A DNA stretch of 64,000 nt from Antedon mediterranea (taxonomy: Eukaryota > Echinodermata > Crinoidea > Comatulida > Antedonidae), in NCBI RefSeq assembly GCF_964355755.1, contig NC_092674.1, positions 23,090,001 through 23,154,000 of the forward strand. The letters are read 5' to 3'. This document shows, piece by piece, positions 1 to 12,149 of the stretch. Position 1 is the first letter of the stretch. Every line of letters begins with the position of its first letter. The notes beneath the pieces are model-generated. The model was not told the DNA's origin and did no database searches. It was given only the letters and a program-made list of their open reading frames with translations. A program made the position numbers and the translations under genes.

Positions 1-92
1 AAAGGATAGATAAACTATTTAAAAATGTATTGCTGTTGTTTCCGGCTTTATGTTATTAATTTATTCTCTTTCAGTAAGTAGCATGCCTATAC

Positions 93-3000
93 CTTTTGTA
101 AGAGGGCATAATCAAGACCTTTCACCAAATGAGTATGCTCCATGTCACCTCCAAGATATTTACTCTCTTCAATCAATTGCTTACGACGATTAGCGGCAGT
201 ATCCCCACTAAAAAAAAAGCAACATCAAACCAATTACCAATGATTAATTACCATTACCATGTGCAATATTGAATAATTATTATAGTAAGTAATTCTTGAT
301 CTTTCATCAGAGAATTGTGTTGTTATAGTGTTTATTTGTGTTGGTGCAATTTTCTGTGTATTTTTATACATTATATATATTTATATAATTTTATGATGAT
401 ATGCCAGTTTTTCAAAGCAAATTAAATTCTGTTAATTTCTTTTTAATGGACAAATAAAGATATGACAATAATTTTGGTAGATTTCCATAAACATATTTAT
501 ACAAAAATAAAAACTCATGAATGTTAACCGTGATAAATAAATGTGGATCGGAACACTACTTTTCCAAAATACCTTATCCTTGTTTTTGGTTATGTTACAG
601 TGACCTGCCTTAACCGTGAAGCCACTTAACTTATCTAAAGTGTTTCTTTAATGGAAATAGAAACAGATTGCTTACGACTGAACATCGGGGGCGACTGCTC
701 GGTAGTTTGCGGTTGTACTAACCATCTCTGTCTCTTCATAATCTGTCTTTCCTTCTCGTCGTTCACGAGCCTACCAAGAAAAATATCAAAGGTCAAACCC
801 AGTGAAGCACAAGAAAAAATGATGCAACCAACTATCATTATTTACTATTATTCTATATTTATTCAATATATTTGAAAATATGAAAAAAAAAAAAAACAAT
901 AAAGAAAATTCATATTTACACTAGGAAAAATTATTTTAGGGCACGGCATAAAAAAAAAGAAATTATTTCACAATGCTTGGTTTGCTTTCCTCTGCCGTAA
1001 AAAAGGGCGTTATTAACTATGTGGATGCACTGTAGTTGATTATATTTTAAACCAGGATTTACCCTTCAATATACCATTCAATATAACCTTCAATATACAG
1101 TAAAAATTCAACATAACATTCAATATAACATAACATACCCTATCCCTGTATCTCTTAGCAAGTTCAGCTTCTCTCTCAGCTTCCTGCTTCTTCAACTTAG
1201 CATAGAATCTGAAAAATAAATAAATGAAAATCAAATAATGTCAATAACGTAATGTTATTCTAGTAGTAAAATAAAGAAATGATTTATTATATTTATTTCT
1301 AACATTAGAAAATAAAACAAAAAGCAACAACGAGCAAAATAGAAGGTTAAGATGTTGATACTTACATTTTTCTTTTCCTTCGCTTTGCTCGAGGATCATC
1401 ATCTTCGTTATATTCCCTGGGGACACTATGATTAAAAAAATAAGTTTTAAATTTAACAGTCAAGCCGATTTGTGAATGACTAGATATATCCCTTTTACCT
1501 TGATCTTACTTTTCCTATACTGTATGGGTAATATTTATGTGGTCTTCAAGCTTATAATTTTTTAATCCCTGATAAAAACTAGCATCTTTAGCACTTTGGT
1601 AGATATGTGCGCTTAACAAATCTTATTATATTACAATTTGTAACAGTGGTCCAACCCAATCAACAATTCTAGATACATACGATTGACCATGAGTCTACAG
1701 CTTCATTTTTAATTGAAGTGCTTTGGTTGAATCTCCTTTTATGTTGGTATTCAGACAAGGCAGTGTCAACTATGTGATTACAGTTCACTATAGTCAAAGT
1801 CGACCTTGTGTATGGGCACAGGGGGTGTGCCAACCATGTTGATAAAATACTTGATTAAATGGTGAACTGTGCCGATAGCAAAAAAAACTATATGCACAAA
1901 AGACTGTGCCTTGTATTGAACAGAAAGTAATAGCAAACCTTGTTTTGTGTTCTCGCGATTTTGAAGACGAAGATGACATTGATGATGGTGGTGCTTCACC
2001 AGGTGTAGCACGAGGAGTCATCAGCAGACGACGGAAATCATCATTTGTCATCTGAGATCCACTGAAAAATTTAAAAACAGGATTCAGTAAAGATTATGGT
2101 AAATAAATAGGTGATCGGAAAAAAACATCTATTGATTGATTGTTGACTTTTACAACAGGAAATTATGTTATTAATTTTAAAAGAATAATAATATCTACTT
2201 AATCTTATATTGCGCTTAATGCAAAAAGCCTCTTATGCTTTACATTATTATTATTATTATTATTACTTGTATAGCGCACATTTATACAACATTTAATTAT
2301 AATCAGCGGCGCTTCACATCAATTAGTATCGTAACATTGTTTGAAATATATTACATATTATTAACCCATTCATTTTTTGGATCAAACACGTCTGAAAACA
2401 TACTGTTAAGCCTTGTCTACACTATCAAACTTTATGTGACAAAAAAATGTGATGTGCGGCGCCTATATGGACATCACACTTTTTTTGTCAAACTAGTTAA
2501 TATTAATGTTAAAAATATTTTAATTTTGTTAAAGGTTCTTATTACCCTTGGTCAGTCTCCTCCATCATCCTCCGATCCATCATCGGAGGCAATGGGTTTG
2601 AAAACGGTTCCTCGCCTTCTAAATGGAAAGAAAAAAAACATTATTAAATAAATATTAACTGCAAAAATCGATGTACATCATGTATGTATTATGTAAAATG
2701 AAACCACACCACCATTTAGCTAATAATTGCTAATACAGTAATAAATTATAATAAATACAGGCCTAGGCTAAGGTTGATTTTTAGGCCTAGGCCTAGTTTC
2801 AGGGAAAAAAGAAGTTAAAATCAGACCTACTGTAGCCTTAAGCTACTAGAGGCTAGGCCTAGTAATTAATTATTATCATTTTAAAGGCCTTCTAGCTAGC
2901 CTAGTAGGCCTAGCCTAGGGCCTATTCTAGGGTCCTATTTTTTTTATAACATCACCTCACTCACTTGGTAGGCCTGGTCTACATACGCCTGTACTGTAAC

Positions 3001-3264
3001 AAGGCCATCTAGGGGGATAAACTAGCCTGGGATCGTATAGAGGCTAGGCCTAGTAATTAGCCTTCCAAGACTTAGCAGCTAGGCCTAGTCTTCGTCGTGA
3101 AGATTTAGCCTAGCAGCTAGATAGGCCTAGCTAGGGCCTAGGCGGTCACCTAAAGCCTAGGCCTAGGCTAACCTATTTTTTATACATCATTTTACAAGTA
3201 TTTCTTTTGCAAAAGTCTTAGAAATTATTGGAAGTTGTATCAAATGATATTTACTTTCAGGCAT
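93..3264 (-). CDS. IK: IK/RED protein, N-terminal seven coding exons (partial at left edge)
   Basis: IK (RED) is a nuclear spliceosomal protein that works with SMU1 in the B complex. Coding exons on the minus strand: 3255-3264, 2546-2618, 1939-2061, 1366-1416, 1139-1208, 676-770, 93-207. All have AG/GT borders, and they join in frame to 537 nt (179 residues). Seen: start MPEKGEEPFSNPL, then TNDDFRRLLMTPRA, REYNEDDDP followed by a basic stretch, FYAKLKKQEAEREAELAKRY, DYEETEMVSTTANYRAV, and GGDMEHTHLVKGLD. These follow human IK block by block in the same order. Exon 1 codes only three residues plus one base. Exon 7 ends in phase 0 at a GTATAG donor, so the rest (human IK has about 557 residues) lies left of the window. 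A hAT-type element begins 129 bp upstream of the ATG. Identity is very sure; single-base choices at the ambiguous GG/GT donors (2546, 1139) rest on keeping frame. Confidence 0.95.
2407..2505 (+). mobile_element. MITE of the GCTTTGTCTACAC family, right end missing
   Basis: It starts with a degenerate CTTGTCTACACTATCAAAC end and contains GACAAAAAAATGTGATGTG, then the inverted half with CATCAC and TTTTTTTGTCAAACTAG. Longer copies occur at 12150-12296 and 48755-48890, and a fragment at 37785-37893. The right terminal repeat has been lost here. It lies in IK intron 2. Confidence 0.7.
2757..3175. repeat. Cluster of AGGCCT/TAGGCC motifs in IK intron 1
   Basis: About 420 bp made largely of overlapping AGGCCTAGGCCTAG and CTAGCCTAG motifs. 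It sits just inside the first intron of IK, 80 bp from exon 1. Similar short clusters sit beside the first exons of the DHHC gene (22388-22408) and STIM (59441-59600). This is simple or cryptically simple sequence with no coding content. Confidence 0.7.
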
Positions 3265-3392
3265 CTTGGATTGTGTTGTTCAACCAAAGTAATTAATTGC
3301 AGAAATTACACGTAAACAACAGATGAAAAAATAGTGAACGAGTTTTTTTCTTCCTTCGCGTCGTCGTCGACTTCGTCGTCGATACTATTGAG
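3265..3392 (-). promoter_or_regulatory. 5' flank and presumed core promoter of IK
   Basis: This is the only native DNA left between the IK start codon and the hAT-type insertion. It holds TCGTCG repeats (3357-3382) and T-rich sequence, but I see no TATA box. Transcription start is inferred to lie here or inside the inserted terminal repeat. The 8-bp target duplication CTATTGAG occupies 3385-3392. Confidence 0.4.
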
Positions 3393-5755
3393 CAAAGATA
3401 CTATAGCGCCACGAAGTGGCGCAAGATAGGGAACTCCTATCTCTTATACACTGCGCATGAGTGAAATTCCATGGGCAGCCATTCCGGCAAGCAAGTTACG
3501 CGATCACATACCCCGGAAGTGTATAATAAACCATTGAACCACATCCACGTGTGACGTGTTATTGTTTGTTCGGGAAGTTTTCTCGTGTTGTATTGGGTAA
3601 ATTGTAGTGGTAAGTTTTTAGAATATATATTTTTTTGTTAGTAAACATTAACAAAATTATTAAATTGTTGTTTAAATTTAGTTCAGGCAGGCGTTTCTGC
3701 GCAATCCGATCTAGGGCCTAGTACTAGTAGTAGTAGGCTTGGCATATTTAATGCCGAATACTAGGCCTAGTTTAGTTAGTATGATTAATAAAAAAAAGTC
3801 TGGGAGGATGAATGATATTGATTGGCGTCTTGATGATAGATGGATCAAACAAGGCTTGGATGGATGGAAGATTAAGAAAAAAACTGAAGCTGTTCGGGAA
3901 TTAGGAATTTTTAATAAAAATGTACAAGACAATATAGCGTTTTATTAATAATAACATTAACAGAAATAATTAAATGTAATGAAATCAAAAATCGTGAGGA
4001 TGTTGTTATTGTTGTTAATTTGTCGTTGTCTTGCTTTACATGTTTGTTTGTCTTGTTTTGTTTCTGTTTGTTTAAACTCCAATATGATTACAATTTCTTA
4101 ACTGGCTACCCGTCACAAGTTTTTTTGGAGGGAAACCTCCAAATGTTATTACTTTCTGGGTGTTGCCTCTTAATTATTTATATTTAAATTGTTATTTTGT
4201 TTACTTTGAAATGATAAGAAATAAATGTTATTATGAATGAATGAATTGTTTGTTTTTTTTATTTAATAAATTTAAATTATAAATTTGATCCTCATATTTA
4301 TTTTGTTCTTCATCTTTATTTGAAAAATATTTAGTTAATTAATGTAAACATTTTTGAATACTTACAATTATTAATAAATAGTATATTGACTTTTGTTTTG
4401 AATTTAAAAATGTATAGTATTTTAAAATACTATAATAAGTAATCAAATGATTATGTAACAGTTCGAAAAGTGACCTAATAATTTAATGATATATTTTTCC
4501 CTATTTCAGAAAGATATAAGTCTGTCATCATACTGTAAAATTGAGAAGATAGATGATTGAGTGCAAAGTGGTATTTTACACAAGAATTAAATACAAAGGC
4601 CAGAACTGATGGACAATTATATTTCAATAGTAATAATAGTTTATATTTTTGATTCTTGAAAAGGAGCAGTATCCTATGGGATTACAAATAAAATCACTAT
4701 TTTCACACACCTCATACTTTTAAGTGAAAGGAAATAACCAGAATTCAGTTATTATCAGTACTGTTGTTTAGGCCTATTGGCTTCTTTTGTAATACAAGAA
4801 ATCAAAATAATAGAATTTTCCTTGTATTTAAGAAGGCTAAAACCATACATTCGTAATTTATTTATTGAGTGTATTTAATTATTCCATCATTATTTATTAA
4901 TATTGTATAAAGTGAGATTTTTCAGTATTTTTATTGCATTTTAATCCTGTCTGTAATATTGAAAGTTGAGCTAATAAAAGTGGGTTGAAAAGAACAAATT
5001 ATGATTATGAATTTTTAAAATTAATATTTAATACTTTTACTTTTTTGAAATTAAAAAAATGTAACAATTGTTTTTGTATCTAGTAATGTTTGTACAGTAT
5101 ACTACAGTTGTGGCAGATCGTAGTAAAATTCCCCTTGCAATGAAATAACTTTGTAGGCCTGAAGCACACAAAATAGAAAGAGAGGGTCCGGACAGGGAAA
5201 AGAACATCCCCCTGCCCATTAATTTTTTTTTTTTTTAAATTAAAAAGACAGTTTTGGACAATATATTTGGCAATTATTACAATTCATCTCCAAAAAAATG
5301 CTTCTCTCGCACATAAACTAAGCCATCATCCCAGCCTAGGCCAAACGCGGCCGACCTTGGGCGTGAAGTGCGTAGCATCGCGCTGCGCCCCGCGACACTA
5401 TTTATAACTATGCCTCAACCGACTGCCTACAAAATTCGTCCTCCATACAGTCAGTGTTTATTCTGTAGCCGTTTGAGGTTGGACAGTGATATACGCATAT
5501 GTAAGTGTAATATCAAATGGAGTAAATTTATATAATCGAATTTTATATAGATGTTCTTTCATTTTGACGCGAAAGATAAAATAAAGTCGTACTGTTTATC
5601 GCGTAGATGTAAATCCTATTTGTTTTCATTGATTTGGTGGCGTGCCGCATTGCCTACTGGGTAATCCGCTTGCCGGAATGGCTGCCCATGGAATTATCAT
5701 TTTTCGAGCGTCAGTTCCATATCTTGCGCCACTACGTGGCGCTATACGATCTTTG
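3393..5755. mobile_element. hAT-type element, 2363 bp, with 8-bp target duplication
   Basis: The ends are inverted: the left begins CAAAGATACTATAGCGCCAC and the right is the reverse complement of a matching sequence with few changes. Similarity extends about 100 bp inward through a GCGCCAC-GTGGCGC hairpin and a GGGCAGCCATTCCGGCAAGC block. The identical octamer CTATTGAG flanks both ends (3385-3392 and 5756-5763). An 8-bp duplication plus a CAAAG terminus fit the hAT rule YARNG. Inside is a 55-residue ORF (ATG 3781 to 3948, +) that I do not recognise, and a retroelement-like tail near 4085-4245 with AATAAA and TGAATGAATGAA. No transposase is visible, so it is probably non-autonomous. ETS-like CCCGGAAGT (3512-3520) and a GTAAGT donor-like site (3610) give the left end a promoter-plus-first-exon look. 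Confidence 0.75.
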
Positions 5756-5763
5756 CTATTGAG

Positions 5764-6180
5764 GGCGCTAACACCTAAAAAGTATTTCGCCTGCTGAGAG
5801 AGGGCGTGTTAATTTATACGGTATTGAGACTTAACATGATAAAATAATATAGTTTATGTAGGCCTAGATTACATTTTATTACGTTTTTAATTACAGAAAA
5901 AATAAGTGGATATCCAAATATGTTTGGTTGTTCAATTTCAGGGATCCTAATTTAAGATTCTAAGCATAATTTAGGAAAATTAGTAATTTTTTAAACGTAA
6001 TTTTACCAAATTTAGCATAGGCCTAGTTTACATAAAAATGTAGCGGTCAGTCAAATTTTGTATAATCTAACCGAATTTTGTTATTTTTCCTTGTAGTTAG
6101 GGACTACTGAGACAACAATGCCTACTCTGCATACTTTTCGTGTAAAAATGTTGTTTAAATCGAATGGAATGTCTAGGTGC
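5764..6180. other. Intergenic DNA, no gene seen
   Basis: The sequence just after the hAT-type element (GGCGCTAACACC) should be the ancestral upstream flank of IK, separated from it by the insertion. I see no ORF, RNA gene or conserved motif in the rest. Confidence 0.5.
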
Positions 6181-6772
6181 TTAAAGGCCAGGTGCGGGCA
6201 AAAAATGTCTATTGATCATACATTCCAATAATTATCGATCTATAGTTTCCCCTATGCTTCATATTGGGATTTTATTTGAGTTACACAAGAAAATAAGCAC
6301 TTTCTTATCAGTGGGGGGATAGTTCAAATTACACAGTAAAATCTATATTCTTTTGTACACAAATTTTGTAAATAGAGAGGCATTTTAAAATGCTATGAAA
6401 AATAAACGGTGTGGTAAAAAATGTTGAGATGACTAGACTAAATATATGTAATAAAACTTGAATTTTACATTTCTGGTTTTATTCAACTTCAGATTTTTAT
6501 TTTCATGCTATAGCAAAAATTATCCACCGTATCTCCACCATCTTTTTTTACCTTCCAGGTAGTCACCAGGGATGTTATTACATTAGGTTAAACTACCTAA
6601 CTACTGAAAAAAATCCTTCCTGGTTTTTATGGCAGAATTTTGCCAAATATTTGTATTTGAACATATTAAAGGAAATTCATGTTTTTTCGTCTTGAATTCT
6701 GTTAAAAACATTTTGATTTATGTACAATTAAGGATATTATATTTAAAATTCATGCCTGTACTTGAGCTTTAA
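6181..6772 (-). mobile_element. TTAA-flanked MITE, copy A
   Basis: TTAA stands at both ends (6181-6184 and 6769-6772). Terminal inverted repeats are AGGCCAGGTGCGGGCA on the left and, reversed, AGCTCAAGTACAGGCA on the right. The body matches, in reverse orientation, the copies at 31301-31901 and 38518-39110. It carries no ORF. A TTAA target is typical of piggyBac-like movers, but the termini are not the usual CCC type, so the superfamily is open. Confidence 0.8.
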
Positions 6773-7446
6773 ATGATAAATTTAATTCTCGTTTATGCAT
6801 TACTACGTCATTCATTAATATTAATCAAGTATAACGGATTGTAACTAGCGTCATCACAAATTAATAGTGGGAGAGTGTATGCGTACGATGCGCAGATGAC
6901 ATGCATTCAACAACACACGCCTCCCCGAGGAAAAAGTACACACCCCATTCAACAACTTTTTCACTCTATTTAACAACAATTTTTTTTATTAAACCTTATT
7001 TAGTGATGGTGACCCTAAACAGCATATGCCGACAATCAAGGGGCCCTCATAATCATGGACGTGTCGTCGTCCTTCTCATTCTCACTCAGCTATTTCACAA
7101 TGCCCGGCGATTATTGCTTTATTTGATAACATTTACAAATATATTGCAATATTTACTTTCATTCTGATTCATTTCCTATTCACTATATTTTTTACGCAAG
7201 GTCAAAAGTTATGTTTGCAAGATGTCTGTTTGATAAAGATATAAATCACGCCATTCTTTGCGTTTCCTTGTTAGTTGGTTTTACTGAATCTATAGGCTTA
7301 AAACGATAAGAAAATCGATAATAAAAATAGGCATAACGAACAACTAGGGTAAATTGGCCAACGTGTCAAGAGGACTTTGTAACCGTTAGCACATGTGCTC
7401 AGGAGTGCTAATTTTTAAATAGTTGTCTACTTTTTATACTTAAATT
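6773..7446. other. Intergenic DNA upstream of the SDR gene
   Basis: AT-rich sequence with a more mixed patch at 6860-7080. I find no convincing exon or promoter box; a 5' untranslated exon of the SDR gene could be hidden here. Confidence 0.35.
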
Positions 7447-9859
7447 ATGTTTGTTTTATTTCAGTATTTAGTGACAGTACTTAGGGTTATTTTTGCTACG
7501 TGCGAAGGTATCTACGGATTCTTCAAGCCTTCGGAACGCAAAAATGTAGCGGGTGAAACCGTACTAATAACTGGAGCGGGCCAAGGAATGGGCCGTCTCT
7601 ACGCCCTACACTTTGCTAAACTTGGAGCTAAGGTTGTGCTTTGGGATATCAACAAGGAAGGCAATGAGAAAACGGAAAGTGAAGTGAAAGAGATGGGCGG
7701 TGACGCTTATGCTGTTACGGTGGATGTGCGACGAAAAGAACAAGTTTACGACGCAGCTAAAGTCGTGAAGAGTGAAGTTGGTAAAGTTGATATACTCATC
7801 AACAACGCTGGAGTTTTCTCGGGTGAATCTATCTGCAAACTAACCGATGAGCAAATCGTAAGAACCTTTGAAGTAAATACACTTTCTCATTTTTGGGTAA
7901 GTAGTTTAAATGTTTTCTTTTTAAATTTAAGAAAAGTGTAAAACGCGATACGGTGTGATTGTAACGCGTCACATTTCACTTTGTCCATCTTATCGACCGT
8001 AGGCAAATAATAGCATTGCTGTGTTAAGAAAGTTTTGTATTTACTTTTTATAGTAAATTGAATATAACCGGATTTTCCGCAGGCCTGAGCATAATTCAAA
8101 GATCCTAAGCCAGAATCCCAACAACTTTTCAAACTTTTGGCACTTCTATAATTACTGTACAAGGTAGTTTTTTAGGAGCACCTAACTTGAAACAGTAGTA
8201 TTTAACGTATTAAATAGCGCCTAGCACAAATATTTCTAAGCGTTTTACACAAAAAAGCGCTTATATAAAATACTACTAAAATTGAAGATGATACAGGGGA
8301 ACCATTTTCATTGTTCCGTTTTCCAGCACTTTAAAGCTCCCAAATGTTAGTTCTCTGTAAATGTAATTCAAAGGAACTCGAGTGAGGATCGGAATGCGTT
8401 GATGAAGTTGGCTCAATACATTTATTTTAAACTGAAACTAATTTAAAATGATAGAAACAAAATGTAAAATACATGATTTTTTTTTTCTGAATATTTCATA
8501 GACAATAAGAGCATTTCTTCCGGACATGTTGGAGGACGATTACGGACACATAGTAACAGTCTCATCATTGGCGGGGAAATTTGGAACCATCCCACGTTTA
8601 ACGGATTACTGCGCATCCAAGTACGCAGCTGTCGGATTGACGGAATGTTTAGATTGTGAACTTCGAAGTACGGGGAACACTGGAGTTAAAACTACTCTTA
8701 TATGTCCTTTCTTCATTGATACCGGTTTTATTCACGGTATCACAATCAAGTAAGCAGGTCGTAGTGTTACAAACTAAAGCTTAGTTTCCACTAGAAACGC
8801 AACACAAGGACGTAGACACGACAAAAAACGCAAGCGAGTTGACCAATGCGAATAATCCATTGCTTGTCATTGGTCAAATAACTTACGTTCTTGCGTTGCG
8901 TCTCTCTAGTAGGTACCAAACATTTTCACGGAAAGTGTCCTCTACCTAATCAACATCAATCAATACATTAAACAAAAAACAATGAGTTATGTTCCATTTA
9001 CCTAAAAGTAAATAATGCAATTACCAATCATTTCAACCAATTGAACTAACGTCGATCATTTCAACAAAATGGAACAAACATCGATCATTTCAACAAAATG
9101 GAACAAACGTCAATCCTTTTAACAAAATGGAACAAACATCAATCCTTTTAACAAAATGGAATAAACATCACTCATTTTTCAACAAAAATGGAACTAACAT
9201 TCAACAAAATGAACTAACATTCAACAAAATTGATCTATCTTTCAACAAAATGTAACAAACCTCGATCATTTCAACAAAATGGAACTAACATCGATCATTT
9301 CAACAAACATCACTCATGTCAACAAAATGGAACAAACATCACTCATGTCAACAAAATGGAACAAACATCACTCATATCAACAAAATGTCATCGATGGAAC
9401 TAATATCAACACTTTCAACAAAATGGAACTAACATCAATGCTTTCGACAACCAAATGGAACGATAATGGAGCTAATGTCAATCCTTTTTTTCCATAGACA
9501 TGGTGATGATATTCTGAAGAAAGAGGAAGTAGCCAATCTTGTGGTCGACGCGATTCTAAGAGAAAAACGAGAATGTATGATTCCTTTTAACTGGAACCTA
9601 AAAGCAGTATTAAAAACGTAAGTGGCTTGTTGTCTCAAGTGAAATCATATGATTATCAGTAATATCATCACCGATGGAACAAAGGCGATACAACTTTAAA
9701 AATGTCTAAACTCAATTTATACATTTTGCAAAAATATATTATAATTGTATATTTATATGATTTTATTCATTTTGCAGGTTACTGCCATTCCAGGCACAGA
9801 ATGTTTTAGAGAAGTTCTTTGCCATAAACGTGCGGTCACAGTCCGCTTTCCGCCACTAA
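7447..9859 (+). CDS. Epidermal retinol dehydrogenase 2-like short-chain dehydrogenase (SDR16C family)
   Basis: Exons 7447-7896, 8502-8749, 9498-9617 and 9778-9859 join in frame to 299 residues, the family's usual length. Seen: hydrophobic N-terminus (residues 1-26) that should anchor it to ER or lipid-droplet membrane; Rossmann NAD(P) motif TGAGQGMG at 42-49; acidic VLWDIN at 64-69, favouring NAD(H); NNAG at 119-122; catalytic S172 and the pair Y186-x3-K190 in YCASK; CPFFIDTG after it. Known: SDR16C5 and its relatives HSD17B11/13 oxidise retinol or steroid and lipid alcohols; VLWDINKEGN and DYCASK are closest to SDR16C5 as I recall it. The ATG at 7447 overlaps a possible acceptor (TTTCAG, 7459-7464), so an alternative spliced start is possible. 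Introns hold a MITE and a minisatellite. The gene is convergent with the DHHC gene. Confidence 0.93.
8778..8922. mobile_element. Small MITE in SDR intron 2
   Basis: Imperfect inverted ends: TTTCCACTAGAAACGCAAC on the left and, reversed, TACCTACTAGAGAGACGCAA on the right. They are followed inward by CAAGGACGTA and CAAGAACGTAA. The element is about 145 bp with no ORF. The interior also has CCAATG/CATTGG inverted motifs. Confidence 0.65.
9035..9480 (+). repeat. Minisatellite, roughly 20-30 bp unit, in SDR intron 2
   Basis: About 18 irregular copies of a unit such as CAACAAAATGGAACAAAC followed by ATCAATCATTT. The array ends just before exon 3 (9498). Unit length varies from copy to copy, so this is an old or unstable array. 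Confidence 0.85.
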
Positions 9860-10642
9860 TTCAACACGATTTTCAGAACTCGAACGAGTAGCCGAATTGG
9901 TTCAAATTGTTCCATCGTATTTATATAATCAATTCTTTTTTGAACTAGACAAAGCTATTATGTTTTTTTTTGTAAGATTGCTTTTTATAATTTGTGTGTA
10001 TTAATGATTTTTGCCTTTGTATGTTAAAAGAAAAATTATGCAACCGACTCAGTTAAATCACGGAGATAACCTCCATGGTGAAATCATGTAGATCCTGTTT
10101 TCAATTTCCAACAACCAGGAATCGTAAGTTATGCAAAGAAGTCTCATATGTCTAACATACAGAGTAGTGGGGAGGATTTTATAACAGAAGGGTCGCGTGC
10201 TGTGACAGGGGTATACTATATAGGTTATACAAACACATATTTTGGCACTAAAGGCGTTTCATATGTATAATACTTCCAGCTTAATTAATTTGTTTCAGAC
10301 AAAAACATTTTACACCAACTGGTGGACCAATAACATTAAAAAGAGGGACAAGTCACACGAAAAAACCCTAAAAAAACTGTCCTGGTTTTAGGAAAAATAT
10401 ACTTAATATTGTATATCTAGGAATAATAAAATAAATAAAATAAATAAAAAAGAACATAAAAATTGATTACTGTACTGTTAAATATTATTATTAATATTGT
10501 TTTAGAGAATAAAGTAAAGTCAACCAATGTACGGTTGAATATAAATACACAGCATAAGTAAATGAATATCTACAAAACTATTTAGAAAAAATATATTTAC
10601 ATTCAAATAATCAATACTATAAACAAGTGATGACTACAAACA
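9860..10642 (+). other. 3' untranslated and downstream region of the SDR gene
   Basis: No further coding sequence. A run of AATAAA-like hexamers at about 10424-10450 could serve as poly(A) signals for the SDR transcript; this is an inference only. Confidence 0.35.
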
Positions 10643-10987
10643 CAGTAGAACCTCTATTAAGGGGACACTCTCAGGACCAAACAAAGTTCCCCTTTAAACA
10701 TTGATTCCCACTAGGATGCATTGAAAGCACATAATAATATGCGTAACATAACATAATTTGACTAATCACAAGCAACAGTCTGAGTAGTCATTTGCCACTG
10801 TTGAGTATACATTCTTGTATTGTGTCCTAGTGGAAACCAAGCTTTATAGGAATGTCCTCTGAATAGGGGTGTGTTTGAATAGGGGTGTCTCTGCATAGAG
10901 GTATATTTAAATAGGCATGTTTGAATAGGGGTGTCCCAAATGAGGGGTGTCCCAAATGAGGGGTGTCCCAAATGAGGTGTTCTACTG
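10643..10987. mobile_element. CAGTAGAACC family MITE, about 345 bp
   Basis: It begins CAGTAGAACCTCTATTAAG and ends with the inverted TTCTACTG followed by TA. Between are repeated GGGGTGTCCCAAATGAG and TGAATAGGGGTGT phrases. The same termini bound 27038-27163 and, as CAGTAAAACC, 61691-61865, each with TA on both sides. CAGT...ACTG ends and a TA target fit a Tc1/mariner or pogo-type non-autonomous element. Confidence 0.75.
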
Positions 10988-12149
10988 TATTATATTAGCA
11001 GTTGATATATTATTTTAAATGGCGTTTTATATTTGACATTGGTATCAGAATTTCAGAATTGCCGAGGCCTGTAAATACCGTCGTGAGGTGGTTTCCCGAT
11101 TAATCGTACGATCAAAACGGTACTGGGTATGATCAACTAGCGTTCGTGTTCCCACCTAACCATCCATTCATAGAAGTACTGATGAAGATATCAATCTGTG
11201 GTGACAATAGAATGGACCCGAGACCTGGCTATCTTCGACTTTTACAGATTTCTTTCAAGATACCAAGATAACAGTTTGTAACAATATGTTACTTTTTGAT
11301 TTTTTTGTGTGTGAATCGGGTTAACAATTATGTGTGTTTGGAATTAGAATACACTTATAATTATACTTAAGGCCTTGATATACTTAATTTAAATTGAATA
11401 CAGTTTGTATGAAATATTATTTTTTATATCTAATAAAACAAAGACATAATTCTATCAACACCACAAAACACTCATTCTGACAGGTTAATTTTGAAAGGCC
11501 AGTAAAAAAATTACAAAAAAACCCTCGTCTATAAAACTGTTTTAAAAACTTAACAAAATAAAATTTATGTTAACTGTGATGCATTACAAGTTCATGCATA
11601 ATTGTTTAATTCTTAAAAATTAATTTCCGTATTTGACCACATTTGCATAAAAAAAGGAAGGTTCAGTATGGATATTTTATATTCAAATGAGCAGAATTTT
11701 AGTTTGCCATTTATATTATTATAATACTTTGCTACAAATTTCAGATTAATATATCTTAATTATATATAATTAATTATATAATCTGAATGTGTAAGGATTT
11801 TTTCAAATATTGACACGTAGATGATTCTAAACATGAATTCTAAATTTCTGGGTGCAAATTCACCATTCCAGAGGGATAGGATTTTTTTTTTATAAGAAAC
11901 AGCACTTTGGTTTCCATATGCACACATAGGAAATAGGACTTTTTTTTTGGAGGAAGGGGAGGGGGGGGGTTGTGTGTGTACCACCTATCCGCCTGCGTCA
12001 GCATATGGCTCTCGCCTATGTATTGGCAAGTTGCTTTGGGGAAAAGACAGCAAGGAAAATATACCTTTTACACATGCTTTCCGCAAATCAAAGCAACTAA
12101 TTCGACACATTTTAAGTTCGAATTTTTTTAAAGATAATAATAAATAATC
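10988..12149. other. Intergenic DNA between two convergent genes
   Basis: Between the SDR gene and the DHHC gene tails. AT-rich, with poly-T and poly-G runs near 11940-11970. I see no exon. Confidence 0.4.

Noticed and set aside
635-875. ORFs of 67 and 74 residues on both strands
   Set aside because: The true IK exon 6 (676-770) uses a different minus-strand frame from the listed one; both ORFs are shadows.
2235-2651. 138-residue plus-strand ORF
   Set aside because: It runs through an ATT microsatellite and a MITE and covers IK exon 2 on the opposite strand; it is a shadow.
3781-3948. 55-residue ORF inside the hAT-type element
   Set aside because: No transposase motif and no recognised similarity; too short to call a gene.
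5395-5500. TATTTATA box and possible first exon inside the right part of the hAT-type element
   Set aside because: A TATA-like word and a GTAAGTG donor are present, but I found no second exon or ORF to join it to.
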